From Tigriopus japonicus (lineage: Eukaryota; Arthropoda; Copepoda; Harpacticoida; Harpacticidae): a stretch of DNA of 64,000 nucleotides. Made by a program: the position numbers and the translations under genes. Below are positions 11,391-23,600 of this stretch, in pieces. Where the stretch lies: assembly GCA_010645155.1 (NCBI GenBank), contig JAAGOF010000088.1, positions 615,933 to 679,932 on the forward strand, written 5' to 3'. How positions within the stretch are numbered: the first letter of the stretch is position 1; each line of letters starts with the position of its first letter. Under the pieces are notes generated by a model that was not told where the DNA came from, made no database searches, and saw only the letters and a program-made list of their open reading frames with translations.

Positions 11391-11906
11391 CCACCGGGGA
11401 GTTTTGTAGAGAGAGCACATCTGGTTTCAATGTGTCATTCACGGGGGCTTTGAAAGTCACAGAGTCACTATTTTTACTCTGAGATGGCCCACGGACATCT
11501 AGAATTTCCTATGTCCTTGGATGGCCCCACTGGTGTTGCTGTCTTCATGGCCTTGGACATGTCGTCTTGAAACTTGTCATAGATGTCGCTAATATTTGCG
11601 ATTTTGTCCTCCCCTGTTTTTATTCCTTTTGCATCAAGTGTGGGTCCGGCTAGAGCTCTATATTAGAAAGAGTACAATCATATCCAACGCCATCTAGTTC
11701 ATTCTGCTCGCAACTGCTCGCCGTTCCCAAAAGGATGCACAAGTACCCTCTAAGCTGAACAAGTTTTCCAAATTATCAGACCAAGATAGCACCTTTTGAG
11801 AAACTAAAGGGCCTAGAACCTTAATGAAGGGGTCCAAAATGAACTATTAGTGTGTTTCAAATGATTCAAAGCTGAATTGCCTGTAAAATTAGGTTTAAAA
11901 CCTAAA
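11391..11906 (-). repeat. Left arm of a ~500-bp inverted duplication
   Basis: The reverse complement matches 12475-12979 nearly perfectly, including the retrotransposon 5' part (GTGCTCTCTCTACAAAACTC) and the adjacent CCATCTAG-family repeat. Between the arms lie a GA-rich tract and the 50-N gap. It may be real or an assembly join. Confidence 0.85.
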
Positions 11907-12115
11907 AGACTAAGAGAAAAATGAATATCTCACCCCTCATTGTGATCAATGCTTTTTCAGAGAAAACGTTCACAATCAGGGCTCCTACCATAAAAAATGT
12001 GTGAGAAAGAATAGTGATAGAGAGGAGCATGTTGAGTTTTCCTTTCTTTACCTATCAACCCTGAAATGTTGAGTCAAGTCCTTCAAGTCCTTGTTTGCTC
12101 ACTGGGCTCAGTGTG

Positions 12116-12187
12116 GAGAGCGAGAGCGAGAGAGAGCGAGCGGGAGAGAGCGAGCGAGAGAGAGAAAGAAAGGGAGAGAGAGAAAGC
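12116..12187. repeat. GA-rich low-complexity tract
   Basis: Iterated GAGAGCGAG and GAGAGAGA units form about 70 bp of nearly pure purine in one strand, close to the assembly gap. The open frame through it has no coding meaning. Confidence 0.9.
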
Positions 12188-12424
12188 TAGCCCGGCCCAG
12201 CAATCCTTGCAGTTCCCTTCTTAACAAGTGCCAGTGGGCAAGCTGGGCAAGTCCTCTGAAGCTAGCAAGCATTTGACTGGACTCCCCTGTTGGCCACCAC
12301 CAGCTACTCCTGTGATCTTGCAGGTGGGCAAGTGTAAATAGCAGTCAGGGGTGAAGTCAAGAGAGGAAGAAAATTCCCTGCACTCTTTCTCAGCAATAAC
12401 CATGACTGTGAAGCACAAGAGGGA

Positions 12425-12474
12425 NNNNNNNNNNNNNNNNNNNNNNNNNNNNNNNNNNNNNNNNNNNNNNNNNN
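12425..12474. other. Assembly gap of 50 N
   Basis: Fifty unspecified bases, probably a scaffold spacer of arbitrary size. It falls exactly at the start of the right arm of the inverted duplication, so the local order and orientation should not be trusted. Confidence 0.98.
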
Positions 12475-12979
12475 ATTTTACAGGCAATTCAGCTTTGAAT
12501 CATTTGAAACACACTAATAGTTCATTTTGGACCCCTTCATTAGGGTTCTAGGCCCTTTAGTTTCTCAAAAGGTGCTAACTTGGTCTGATGATTTGGAAAA
12601 CTTGTTCAGCTTAGAGGGTACTTGTGCATCCTTTTGGGAACGGCGAGCAGTTGCGAGCAGAATGAACTAGATGGCGTTGGATATGATTGTACTCTTTCTA
12701 ATATAGAGCTCTAGCCGGACCCACACTTGATGCAAAAGGAATAAAAACAGGGGAGGACAAAATCGCAAATATTAGCGACATCTATGACAAGTTTCAAGAC
12801 GACATGTCCAAGGCCATGAAGACAGCAACACCAGTGGGGCCATCCAAGGACATAGGAAATTCTAGATGTCCGTGGGCCATCTCAGAGTAAAAATAGTGAC
12901 TCTGTGACTTTCAAAGCCCCCGTGAATGACACATTGAAACCAGATGTGCTCTCTCTACAAAACTCCCCGGTGGAAATGA
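12475..12979 (+). repeat. Right arm of the inverted duplication
   Basis: Mirror of 11391-11906. The first ~240 bp is the CCATCTAG-family repeat in reverse orientation, ending TAGAGCTCTAGCCGG. The remainder runs into the gag-like frame at 12904. Confidence 0.85.
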
Positions 12980-13287
12980 GGAATTGGATTGAAAAATTGG
13001 GCGTCTACATTAGGTCAAACGCCTTCGATTTGTCACCTACTGACCAACAAATTGCTTATGTGCGTCAGTTCCTCGCACCAGCTTTGGCCGACCGGATTAA
13101 GTTTGATACTGATCCGACCCTCCCAATCTTTGAAGAGGGTGGGATCGTTGAGCTCATAAAATGCCAGTTCAACATCCGTTATTCTCTAATAACACGTCGA
13201 TTAGCATACTTCAGTTGTGTGAGGAGTGAGGGACAAACAGTTGGGGGAAATTTTTCAGGGCCAACATTTTCTCTGGGTCAGGTTTGA
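12904..13287 (+). pseudogene. Gag-like fragment of a Ty3/Gypsy-type retrotransposon
   Basis: An open frame of 127 codons encodes a helical capsid-like stretch (SPTDQQIAYVRQFLAPALAD) of the kind found ahead of a CCHC knuckle in retrotransposon Gag. It runs without a gap into an inverted RT segment. A knuckle-like piece (GCPAKSKAHCKLC) reappears at about 13729-13790. Together with 13289-15600 this is one rearranged, dead element. Flanking long terminal repeats were not identified. Confidence 0.65.
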
Positions 13288-13288
13288 C

Positions 13289-13636
13289 TCACGAGCCAGA
13301 AACAATATATCCAGCAAATTTCACTTCTTTGCCCACACGTAGTTTCCTCTTGGAAATGGTGAGATTGATCTCACGACACTTTGATAATATTTGGCACATT
13401 CGGGACTTGAGTTCCATATAATTGTCTGCCCATATCAATATGTCATCCACGATTTTGGCTGCCCACGGGAATGATGTTACGACGTAATCTGAGCGTGCGC
13501 ACCACTCGTCATTCGTCGAACATAATCCCATTGGGCCTCGGCCATATCGTAGTTTTCCCCAAGGAAGGAGAAAGGTTGTTAGTTTTGACGATTCATCATC
13601 CAATTTTGTTTGGAAGTACCCCTGAACAGCGTCCAT
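13289..13636 (-). pseudogene. Inverted reverse-transcriptase segment
   Basis: The minus-strand frame encodes an RT palm region: LLPWGKLRYGRGPMGLCS, then IVDDILIWADN carrying the catalytic aspartate pair, then KRKLRVGKEVKFAGYIVS. Neighbouring Gag and RNase H/integrase pieces read on the plus strand, so this block of about 350 bp is inverted relative to the rest of the element. Confidence 0.8.
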
Positions 13637-13639
13637 AAC

Positions 13640-13906
13640 TGCAAAGCACTTGGAATCATGACTTATTTTTGCATGTTGTTTTTATTTAAATGTTTTACAT
13701 GTGCCAGTGCATCCCATCTCACGCCAGGATGTCCGGCTAAAAGTAAGGCACATTGTAAACTTTGTGGTTCTCGTACTCATTTCCCCAACGCCTGCCTTGC
13801 TGCGTGGAATAAACGAAATACCAATGTTAATACCCGCCGCGGTGGAAAAAGTCGAGCAAGACAAGTTCGGGCTCACGACGATGATGAAGAGGAGTCAACA
13901 AGATGA
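13640..13906 (+). pseudogene. CCHC zinc-knuckle-like fragment of the retrotransposon
   Basis: The frame from about 13690 gives GCPAKSKAHCKLCGSRTHFP, a cysteine/histidine cluster like a Gag nucleocapsid knuckle, followed by a basic tail. It is displaced from the Gag piece by the inverted RT block. Confidence 0.5.
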
Positions 13907-14011
13907 CTAGTGTTGGGCAATAATCGGAGTTGCAATTAGAACTCCAATGCCTCGGAAACCCCGAATCTATTCCATTTCCAAGATATTTCTTCCCTTCGAT
14001 CCTTCCTAGGT

Positions 14012-14965
14012 TTGGCAAATCAGTTAGGTAATTTTATGCCAGATTTAGCTCAAATAGCCAAAGGTATGAGATCTTTACTTAAAAAGGATACAGCGTATGT
14101 ATGGTCACCTGAGATTTCAGAGGAATTTGATAAGGCAAGAGAGCTGTTATCCTCGCCCATGTTAGTTCATCCTTTTGATCCTCAGCTCGAGACCCATTTC
14201 CTTACAGATGCCTCACGTTTACACGGTCTAGGATATATGTTGCTACAATATAATAATAATTACGGCACAGCCACATTAAGGCCCCGTATAATTCAATGTG
14301 GATCATTTTCGACCACATCTACACAGCAAAATTATGCTGCGATAGAGTTGGAATGCTTATCAATAGTTAGAGCCGTGCAAAAGTGTGATTATTACTTACG
14401 CGGAATGGATAGCTTCCATGTCATTACAGACCACAAACCATTAATTGGTGTCCTAACTAAAAATATCACAGAGATCAGTAATTCCAGAATCTTGAAATAC
14501 CGACAAATCTTGGCTTCCTTTTCGTTTACTGTAACTTGGAATGCTGGAAAAGATCATCTAATCGCTGATGCTTTATCTAGAGCTCCGATTTTCCCTTCAA
14601 TTGATGATACTTTTTGCAATCGCATAATTATTGACCCTGCATTAGATTCCTTGCTCAAGGCACCTAAAACGGACGAAAAATACAACACATTAGTTGAAGC
14701 GTTCGTGGCAAAGAAAGGGGTCGATCAAGTTTCACCCTCACATGAAGCCCGGAAATACAAAAACATTTGGTCTGAGCTGTCCATTTTAGAGACTAATGCC
14801 TCAGCCTGTCGACTCCTAACTTGGGGAGATCGAATTATTATACCAGCTTCAGCTAGAGCTGGGATATTGGAGAGGTTACATATTTCTCACCAAGGGGTCA
14901 TTAAAACACTCTTGCAGGCCAAACGACTTTACTACTGGCCAGGCATGGCCAATGAAATTAAGTAA
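14012..14965 (+). pseudogene. RT thumb, RNase H and integrase zinc-binding region (Ty3/Gypsy type)
   Basis: The open frame of 317 codons starts in the RT thumb (MRSLLKKDTAYVWSPE). It continues through RNase H with conserved acidic positions in LTDASRLHGLGYML, IELECLSIV and ITDHKPL, and DALSRAP at the domain end. It ends with the H-x-H/C-x-x-C-type integrase finger region (HISHQGVIKTLLQAKRLYYW). The order is that of Ty3/Gypsy Pol. An in-frame stop at 14963 separates it from the integrase core. Confidence 0.85.
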
Positions 14966-15064
14966 TTCATCCAAGTTTGTTTTGCATGCCAAAAATTTAA
15001 ACCCTCCCAACAAAGGGAGCAACTTCAAGCATATACACAAGATCAAACCTACCCTCTCGAATCA

Positions 15065-15430
15065 ATGGGAGCAGATCTTTTTGAATCCGGTGGCCAACGG
15101 AACATAGCCTTGGTCGATGCCTTTTCGGGATATTTAATCATCGAAAAGATGAACAAGATAACTACAGAAGATATACTCAAAATGTTGCAAAAGTGGTTCA
15201 ATATTTTTGGCTGGCCTCTAGCCATCATAACAGATAATGGACCCCAGTTCAGAGATCAATTTAGATCCTTTCTGATCAGTAAAGGGGTGAAGCATTTCAC
15301 ATCCTCACCCTATTTCCCTTCAAGCAATGGGTTAGCTGAAGGCGCCGTGAAAAACGGAAAAATGTTGTTGAAGAAATGTGCCGAGACGAACCAAGTCCAG
15401 CCTACACGAATTTCGTTCCACTCCTCGTGA
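15065..15430 (+). pseudogene. Integrase catalytic core fragment
   Basis: The frame carries the retroviral-type integrase triad: D in GADLFES, D in TDNGPQF and E in SSNGLAEGAVK. The C-terminal part is frameshifted after about 15400, with fragments continuing in other frames to about 15600. It is part of the dead Gypsy-type element that begins near 12900. Confidence 0.85.
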
Positions 15431-15623
15431 AAATGGGCTTAGCCCAAATTTCTTATTTTTTGGCAGGAATCCTAGAGGGACATTACCGGGGCTTATTTAT
15501 AGTACCCCGACAATTAATAACCAAATTTTGGCTCAGAGAAATTCAGGAAAACTTGCAAAAGTCGCAACATCCAACAAGTGCTCATACGTAGAGTCGAGAA
15601 AAGGGAGTAAGAGGGTCGTTTAG

Positions 15624-16845
15624 ACCGACTGCACCATCGTGTGTTGGAAGCTTACTGACTGTTTATTACAGCAATTACTAGTGACGTCTTCATTTTTGGC
15701 GGGAAAAAAAAGTTCGGAAGACCTGTGTTTCTGATGAGCGTGCGAGGTAACTAAAACGAAGGTTTAGGCCACGTGATTGCAACAATGCCTTTCTTATCTG
15801 CACAACTTGAAGTTGAAATAGCAATTCTTGACATCGTTATAGCAAAAAAGTATGTTTTGTTGCTTTTATCTAAAATTTCGCTACATAAGTTGAGAGGGTT
15901 CTTCCGAACTTTGAAATTAGGAATACCCGACTTTGAATAACAAGATGGCCAGAGGAGATCGGATCCTGGGGCAACTAAATCTAAAAACAAATGATTTGTT
16001 TAATTGAAGGCTTCCAATTTCTCCATTTGTTTTCAAATTACTTTGCAATACTTCTCAACCATACCATTGCCCATAAATGCAACATTTTTCGAAAATCTGA
16101 CTCTTGAAAACTGAGACTTTTTTTGGCAAGCCTACACTGCTAACGGCAGCAGGTCCGTAAAATGATACGGTAATCACTCCCATTCAATATCTACATGCAT
16201 ATGTACAGTGAAGGCGAGGGTTGGAAGCGAGAACGCAACAGTTATCCTTCAACATCTTTCTGTATATCAAATTGACATTTTGAAAGCTTGACGGGCTACT
16301 GTCTAACCCTCCATGTAAGTTGTCCATAGCAGGAGAATTCCCTGGACAACTTGCAGAGGATCAGAGAGTTGCCTATCAAGTTTTACAAAATGTCTAACTG
16401 ATTTCAAAAAGATTCTGATGGATGGCAAATGTTTCTTGTGCCATGTAGAAAATCTTGAATAAAAGGTAGCTCACAAGCTATCAAAGAAATTCAAAATGAA
16501 AAATGTGACTTTTACATGATTAAACAGATCGTTTCACAATCTAGTCTTCTGCATCAAGCTCCTATTTGGTGCATATTGAATACAGCAAAGTTTTTTAAAT
16601 AACCAGTACAAATTTACTTAAAGAAGCTCATGGCAAAGAAGCATCAATACAGTCAGGTTGTTTTGCTTTTTGAAGCCTCTAATGTTTACTGTTGTTGTCA
16701 CCACCATCAATGAGGAAATTCAAGTTATAATGAAAGTCGATTTTGCAATCAATTTACATAGATTATGCCAGTAAAGATTGATCTAGTCATTGGATCATAA
16801 AATAAGATGGATTGAAGCCCTTCCATGGATATTTTTTGTTTGAAA
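15624..16845. other. Gene-free AT-rich spacer
   Basis: No exons, RNA genes or clear repeats are supported between the retrotransposon remnant and the SINE. Confidence 0.35.
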
Positions 16846-17113
16846 GGGAGGAGACGTGGTGTCATGGTTAGTGCAGTTTTCTATAGTGAGAGAGGTCCCA
16901 GGTTCAATTCTCCTCCCCGACCTTTCTCAAGGAAACTTTTAGACGCTAATCCACACCCACAGATTGAGAACCATTCTGATATGATTCTATATTAAATCCA
17001 TTCTATATTGGACATGAGTTTGCTTATCGGAACAATTTGGACAATGTCATGGCTAGCTTTGCTGGCCAGGCAAAAAAGGCTCAACCCCCCAACCCTAGCA
17101 CCAACAATCCAAA
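16846..17113 (+). mobile_element. tRNA-derived SINE, copy 1
   Basis: The head resembles a tRNA gene with an RNA polymerase III A box (TGGTTAGTGCAG at 16865-16876) and B box (GGTTCAATTCT at 16901-16911), spaced as in a tRNA. The body (TTTTAGACGCTAATCC, CACACCCACAGATTGAGAA, CTAGCACCAACAATCC) matches the copy at about 61998-62239 on the minus strand. The parental tRNA was not assigned. No partner LINE tail was recognised. Confidence 0.85.
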
Positions 17114-17138
17114 AAGGGCTCCTATTTGTTGTATTTTT

Positions 17139-17575
17139 TTAGCACATGAAAACATCAATGAAGACCATTTTCACTTATTTTAGTGTGAAATTTCATTCAA
17201 AGCTCTTGGGAACTATGTAATATGTGATGTGCTAAGTGCTCTATGTGAACTATCTGGCAATAAGGCTGATTGGCATCCTACCCTCATGTAAGTTGTTCCA
17301 AAGCCGGGAGAAAAGTGTGTCAAATCGTTAATTACTCAATATTTTGACAATAATTCTTCAAAATGATCCTTTCACAGCTTGTATCTACCTCTTGGACGTT
17401 AAAATTTGTGCTCATTTGTGTGATCGGCCATTTGCAAGCCTTCGTAGACATGTTTGAAACAAAGCACTTGCTCATTTTACTACTATGGAGACAAGGAAGT
17501 TGGCCCCAGCGGAAAGAAAAAAAAGTTGTCACAAACCTGGGCCAGACTAATCCATTGATAAGAGTGTACAACATA
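17139..17575 (+). repeat. Unclassified ~500-bp interspersed repeat, copy 2
   Basis: Same family as 10360-10860 (minus). It begins AGCACATGAAAACATC and ends near CTGGGCCAGACTAATCC. It lies directly behind the SINE. Two opposing open frames of about 75 codons appear in this repeat at 17332-17596 and are not genes. Confidence 0.75.
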
Positions 17576-19070
17576 AATGGATCCTATTTTCGTTGACACT
17601 AATAACTCCATGATTGAAAGAATATCATGTAACTACATACTTCCAACGCATTAAAAAAATTCTGATCCTGAATGCTCTGAAGTGACTTAATGGGTAATGT
17701 TGCTTATTGCCTGAAAGTTTTTGAAAGCATTGTCTATCCATCTTTACCTGGGACGATTATGAAAGATTTGCCAATACACCTAACAAATAAGTCCTAAATA
17801 ACCTACTGTAAAAATTGAAACAGCAAAACAGCTCCATCAATTTGAGTGATGTAGTGGATGATGCAATGACCAGTCACATGGAAACTGTTAAGGTAGAGAT
17901 AGTACTCAAGATGCACAAAACATAAGCTTTTTTTAATTCTCTGAACCTCCTATAAATTTTGTGAATAAATGTTGAATACTCTGGATGTTATACCCATTAT
18001 AAACCATAATGGATGTTTAAAATGATTGATATACGAATAAAAACATAAGGTTTTTTTCACGAAAACGAGATCATTGGAACTGTCTTCAAACAAAGTTGAC
18101 ATTAGAGAAGATTGGCAAAATGGTTGGATCATAAGCTTATATGCTTACACATTATTTGTCTAGTATTAACATTTGTGATAAGCTCCAAAAATTGTACAAA
18201 TATTGTATGATCCACTCTTTAACAAGTAGAATCTACTCATGTCTGCATTTCAGGCAAAATTAACATAAGGTTTGAAACTACACACAAAATCATAAATTTG
18301 TGCACTAATATGTAATGAACGATGGATCGTAAATGCCAAAAATAACACTCAAACCCATCATGCGCCATAAAAAGAGGCAAATGAAAAAGACTACTTGGGA
18401 AACTCATTTCACTTTAGACTTCCAGATTATTACGAGGGTTTCCATATTCTAATATTTCTTGTTAGGAGATTCAAGAAAGATCCCGCAGAAAGTGGGAATT
18501 GAAAATTAAAAGCTAGACTCTTTTTGAATTGCGGAAACTTTTACTCGATTTTTTTGTACATTTCCCATCCTGAGTCATAAAAGATCCCAGTATTCATTAA
18601 CTTGAATTTATGATTCCAATTTTTTTCAAAGTTGGTTGTGCAAAAATAAACCAATGTGTTTAGTTTAAAAGTCTTACGAAATCATGAATTTTAAGCTTTT
18701 TCGGGAGAAATTTTTGTAATGGATAAGAAAACATTACAATGAAACAGAAAAATATTTTCTTGATTTTGTTCGAGTAATCCGTCTGACAAAACGGATTAAC
18801 GGATTAATCCACTTTCAATGGATTAATCGGTTAATCTAAGGAAGCCCTAAAGGTCATTCAACAGTCAGTCAGTTCTGAATGAGAAAATATACTCTACATT
18901 TACTGATGCAAAAAAATGTATGCCCGCCGTAAAAAAGTTCTAGGGCTACAAAATTGCAAGCTTCCTTTTTGCAAACAATCAATGTAATGCCAATCTTGCC
19001 ACAATCTTGGCACTTCAAAGAATTTCACCATGTTTTCCTCGTCTTTGGTCGCAACTCGACGTGTTTTATC
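17576..19070. other. AT-rich spacer with a second ATTAATCC-type element
   Basis: 18020-18240 resembles 10100-10320. 18780-18855 holds GGATTAACGGATTAATCC and, read in reverse, ends with TAGGGCTTCCTTAG, a plausible DNA-element terminus. No gene is supported. Confidence 0.35.
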
Positions 19071-19078
19071 AGTATCGC

Positions 19079-20363
19079 CAGGGCTGCCAGGTTATTGGAG
19101 ACCAAAAACGCCAGATCAACCTGTCAAAAACGCCAGATATCGAAATTCACCGCCAGATTTTTTTTTTCAAAAAAACGCCGGAATAACGCCTGATTTCAGT
19201 TCCTTCATTATACATTTGTTCTAGAGGAGACATATCATGTACTAATCTTTCATCAATAAAGATAGCTGAGTTGAACTTATCAAGCATCTTTTGGGTTGAT
19301 ACAGTTTAATAAGACACAATTTTCGCACACATTTGCTCTCATTTAGATAGAATGAGACTTTGAATTTGAGTTTATCAGTAAGACGAAATAAGACAAAAAA
19401 AAATAAAGCAAACTACCATCATATTCAAGCTAATAATCATGAGTGTGCAACTTTCGAAAGGTTTTGTAACCTAAAAATGTGCTTTTGTAAGTAGTTGAAA
19501 TATTTGGAAACTTTGTGTATTATTTGTTTGACCTTTTACCCACATATTTACAAAGTTTGATTTTTTGGCATTTCTTGCACTTCATTAGCCATGTTTTAGC
19601 CAACAGAAACACGCAAAATCGTATTTTTTAAGCTTTTTTGTATTTCCTTAAAAACTCGGTTCAGTTTCTTTGACATTTGAGTTTGTCAGTGCATTAAATT
19701 GATTTGCCATTCCAATACACTTTGTTTACCATTCAAGCATATATTTTTTCATCCCAACACACTTTCTTTACAATGCAAGCACATTTTTTTCCAATCTAGC
19801 GCATTTTTCTTGCCCCTTTTTCAGCTTGAAAAGCATCTTCTATTTGCTAAAATCTTCAAGCTTACCAATACAAGTTTCAACGGCCCAGCACTCTCTTATA
19901 TTAAATATAAGATTTTCATATCAGAATGTATAAATTATGATTATTATAAGCGCTACCTTTGGTTGTTTATCTGAAATTGCAGGAAAGTTAACATAAAAAA
20001 GAGAAAAACGAAAGAGATGGGCCAAAAAATGGTCACATTATTTTTTGTAACTAATGTTGTAACTTTGAGCTCTGTTATGCTGAATTCTGCCAGAACAGTG
20101 TGACACTGCTGCGTTTCTACTAATCCTACAAATCAAAGAAAATACGCCAAATTTCACGATTTTCAGTTAAATACCGCCAGAAACTTGTCAAAATGTTCTT
20201 CCCCGCCAAACAGAAATTTCCCAACGCCAGACTGTAACGTAAACCGCCAGAATACCGCCAGATTTTTCTGTCCCGCCAAATAAAAAATCTCGCCGCCAAA
20301 CGAGGCCTCAAACCGCCAGATAAAGCAAAATCTGGCGGGCCAAACCGCCATCTGGCAGCCCTG
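19079..20363. mobile_element. hAT-like non-autonomous element, CGCCAGA family
   Basis: The ends are CAGGGCTGCCAG at 19079 and its reverse complement CTGGCAGCCCTG ending at 20363, bordered by the 8-mer AGTATCGC on both sides (19071-19078 and 20364-20371). An 8-bp duplication and CAGGG-type ends are typical of hAT transposons. Subterminal regions carry many copies of CGCCAGA/ACCGCCA (19115-19185 and 20165-20355). No transposase frame is present in its 1285 bp. Confidence 0.9.
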
Positions 20364-20371
20364 AGTATCGC

Positions 20372-20665
20372 AGCTACCACAGCAACTCTGTGCAGTCTGT
20401 TCTCTGTGGTGACGATCAAGGGGAACTGGAGAAGTGGAGGCGATAACAACAAACGTCAAGTGGCGGTGGGCCTTTATGTGCCGGGTCAGGATCGACTCAC
20501 TCTATGGCGTGGTCACGATCACTCGCTCACTAGGGACGGATGAATCATTTGCACGATAAAAATCCTTGGACTTCGAGCCGAATGAATCAGTCCTCTTTTA
20601 GAGAGTCCTGGATTACTGTCAAATCAAGTCGCTTCAGGTTTGGAGCCTGATAGCAACAGACCGCC
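20372..20665 (+). promoter_or_regulatory. Dicer 5' flank and probable 5' UTR
   Basis: This interval separates the hAT-like element from the Dicer start codon. Removing the element joins 19070 to 20372 across one copy of AGTATCGC, so the insertion lies within what was the upstream flank. An initiator-like CTCACTCTATGG occurs near 20496. No TATA box stands out; the promoter position is inferred. Confidence 0.4.
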
Positions 20666-23600
20666 ATGGCCAATGAAGTGGATTCGAATGGCCCAAAGAG
20701 ACCAAGAGCATATCAGGTAAAGCAGGTGGGCCGCGGCCCATATGTGGGCCCACAAGCAATGAGAAAAGTCCAAAGCCCAAGAGACATCCATCGTACTTTG
20801 GGCACTTGCGGGCCCAGTGTTCTTTGATCGTTAATTTGTGGCCCCATGAACCTTTAAAAATTGAAACAAAGCAAATATATATGGTGATAAAGCAAAGCGA
20901 ATTGCGTCACAGTTGAGCTTTACTTTTCACGACGTTTTTCCATAACCATGTAATTTTGCACACAAAGTAAAATTCAAATATCTCGAAATCTAACACTTCG
21001 AAGTAGTCATAAGTCATACTCTGCTCTTTTAATCAAACCTGAAGAGGCTCTTTTCCCCTTTATATTGCAGACTGAGTTGCTCCAAAAAGCCATTGACAAC
21101 GACATCATAGTGTTTCTCGGCACAGGAACAGGCAAAACCTTCATTGCTACCCTCCTCATCAAAGAACTGGGAAACCAAATCACGTTAGTTCAAAAATAAA
21201 TTGATAAAATACTTTATTTCGCGGTTATCTTAACTCAACCAAGAATTAAGACCTAAACGAAATGTAAAAGTTTGTCTTGTATGTAACGCTTGATTATAGG
21301 TGAAATTCTGTCATGATCATTGAAAAGGAGACTATTTTTCTTCTTTCCTTTTTCTCACTTTGAAAGCCAAACAATGAAGGAAGTGTTGTAATAACTATCT
21401 TGTTCTCATGTTTCTCCTTTTCTACTACTTTGCTCTTGATTGTCTTCCGTTCTCTAAAAATGCTTATATTAAGGTTTTACCTTTCACGAACACCGTTTTC
21501 CTGCCTAGTAGAGCTGTGCATCGGATCCGACTTTTCGGATCCGATCGGATTCGGTCTCGTTCGGATTGTCGCAAGAATTTTCGGATTCGGATTCGTTCGG
21601 ATTCGTCAAAGCATGTCGGATTCGGATTTGCAAAATATTTTTTCGGATACCATATAATCCGAAAATAATCCAAACTTTTTAGGTCCTTTTTTTCGAAATT
21701 TTAATTCTCCAGGTTTCCAATCAGTAACATTTTTTTCTTGATTTTATAATGTAATTTCCATACCTTCAACTAAGGAATTTTTAGTACTCTGCAAGTTATT
21801 TGATTATTTCATGTTTTATCAAATATACAACAGTGTTAACAGATTAAAAAATTGAGTTGATTCAATTAGCAAATCCTACCATTTAGCCACTCAGCTTGGC
21901 CGTGCATTGTAGTAGGTGTTATCAAGGAGTATCAAGGTATTTTCAAACTATTTGCTCATTTCACGAGGTCATTTAAGAGCAGTGAAATTTCTTCCTGCAA
22001 CTAATTCTCAACACCAAAAAAATGTGATTAGAATGCCCATCTAAACTTCCAACAACAGGTCTCTTCCAAAATACTTTGAATTTAGGATTTCGGATTGCAC
22101 GGCAAATTTCGGATTTTTTCGGATTGCGTGGCAAATTTTCGGATTCGAATGCGTTCGGATTGAGCAGCAAACTTTCGGATTCGGATTCGCTCGGATTGAG
22201 CGGCAAACTTTCGGATTCGGATTATGAAAATTCAGTTCGGATTGGATTTGAAGGATCTTTCGGATCCGATGCACAGCTCTACTGCCTAGTAAATCATCTA
22301 GTCATCTAGCATGTTGGTACTTTTGCTAAAAGCAAGAATACTGTTAGTGCCGGAACTGTCTACATCGAATGTAACGCTAGATGGCGTTCCTTACCAAATC
22401 CATTATTGTCAATGACGAGAGATTGCGAGCAAATAATGTATGTACGAACATGAGCAAAACCTGTTGACCGGCTGACGACTGGTTCTTACGTTGCCATTTT
22501 GAAGCTGTTAAAGTGATGTAACAAAAATCGACAAATATATGGTGCATCTGGAAGTTTAACAGAATTTAATCCGGCGCACGTTAGCCGCGGTATCAAATAC
22601 TATTCCCCATTTCCGGTGTTAAATGGCCAGGAAGTTAGGAAGTTCACAACGGGCAAAAGTTGATTTGCTTTTACGTCAGAATTTCACCTTAAAACTGCCA
22701 AAAGCAAACTCATCCAATACCTTGGGCTTATTTGAACACCCTGTAAATTTTGGTTGTAGTGAGAACGGAAAAGTCACCGTGTTCCTTGTTCCTTCGGTAT
22801 CGTTGGCGGAACAACAATGTCAATTCCTTAAGGACAGTCTGCCTTTCAAGGTGCAAAGTTTCACCGGGAATGACAACATAGATAATTGGAGCGAATCCGA
22901 GTGGAAGATGGCGCTCAAAGGGGTTCAAGTGTTTGTCATGGTTCACGATGTGTTTCTCGCTGTAAGACGATCTCTCATTGGTAGGTTACATAATTCAAAC
23001 TGAATTATTTTCTTGACCTTTCAGGCTCACCAAAGAGCTCTGTTGCCCTGGGGTCAAATCAACTTGGTGATTTTCGATGAATGCCACCATGCCTCCAAAG
23101 TAAGTTGACTTCAAATGGCAACAGGGGTGATGACATTTTCATTGTCTTTGATCCTTAGAATCATCCGTATGCACGGATTCTCTTGGATTTGAAGGCGTTC
23201 AAGAAGTCAATTAGAACAATCGGTGATCCAGTGCCAAGAGTTTTAGGGTTGTCCGCTTCGATAGTGTCAAGTCATGTGACAGAAATCAAGTTTCAAATCA
23301 AGAAAAAGGAACTGGAGGATTTGATGGAGGCAGAAGTGGCCACCATTGAAGATTTGGGAAAGTATCTTCAGTAAGTACTCGTGGGATTCAAAGTTGTGAT
23401 GAACCGAAAGGGCTCATTACCTAGTCTAGTGAAGCCTTTTTTTTATTATTTTGCGATGGCTGGATTATGCGATGAAAAAGCAAATAATAGCTTGTTAGAT
23501 TTCACGAATATTTCCATTTCAAACTGATTGAATATGAAATGTAAGAGAACTTGAAAAAGCAAGTTATGTTTCTTGGTTCCGATCAAGTTTGCTCTTTGGT

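Noticed and set aside
12091..12276. 61-codon frame through the GA tract
   Set aside because: Low-complexity arginine/glutamate artefact of a purine repeat.
16850..16921. A functional tRNA gene
   Set aside because: A and B boxes are present, but the acceptor stem does not pair and the sequence continues into a body shared with a second SINE copy.
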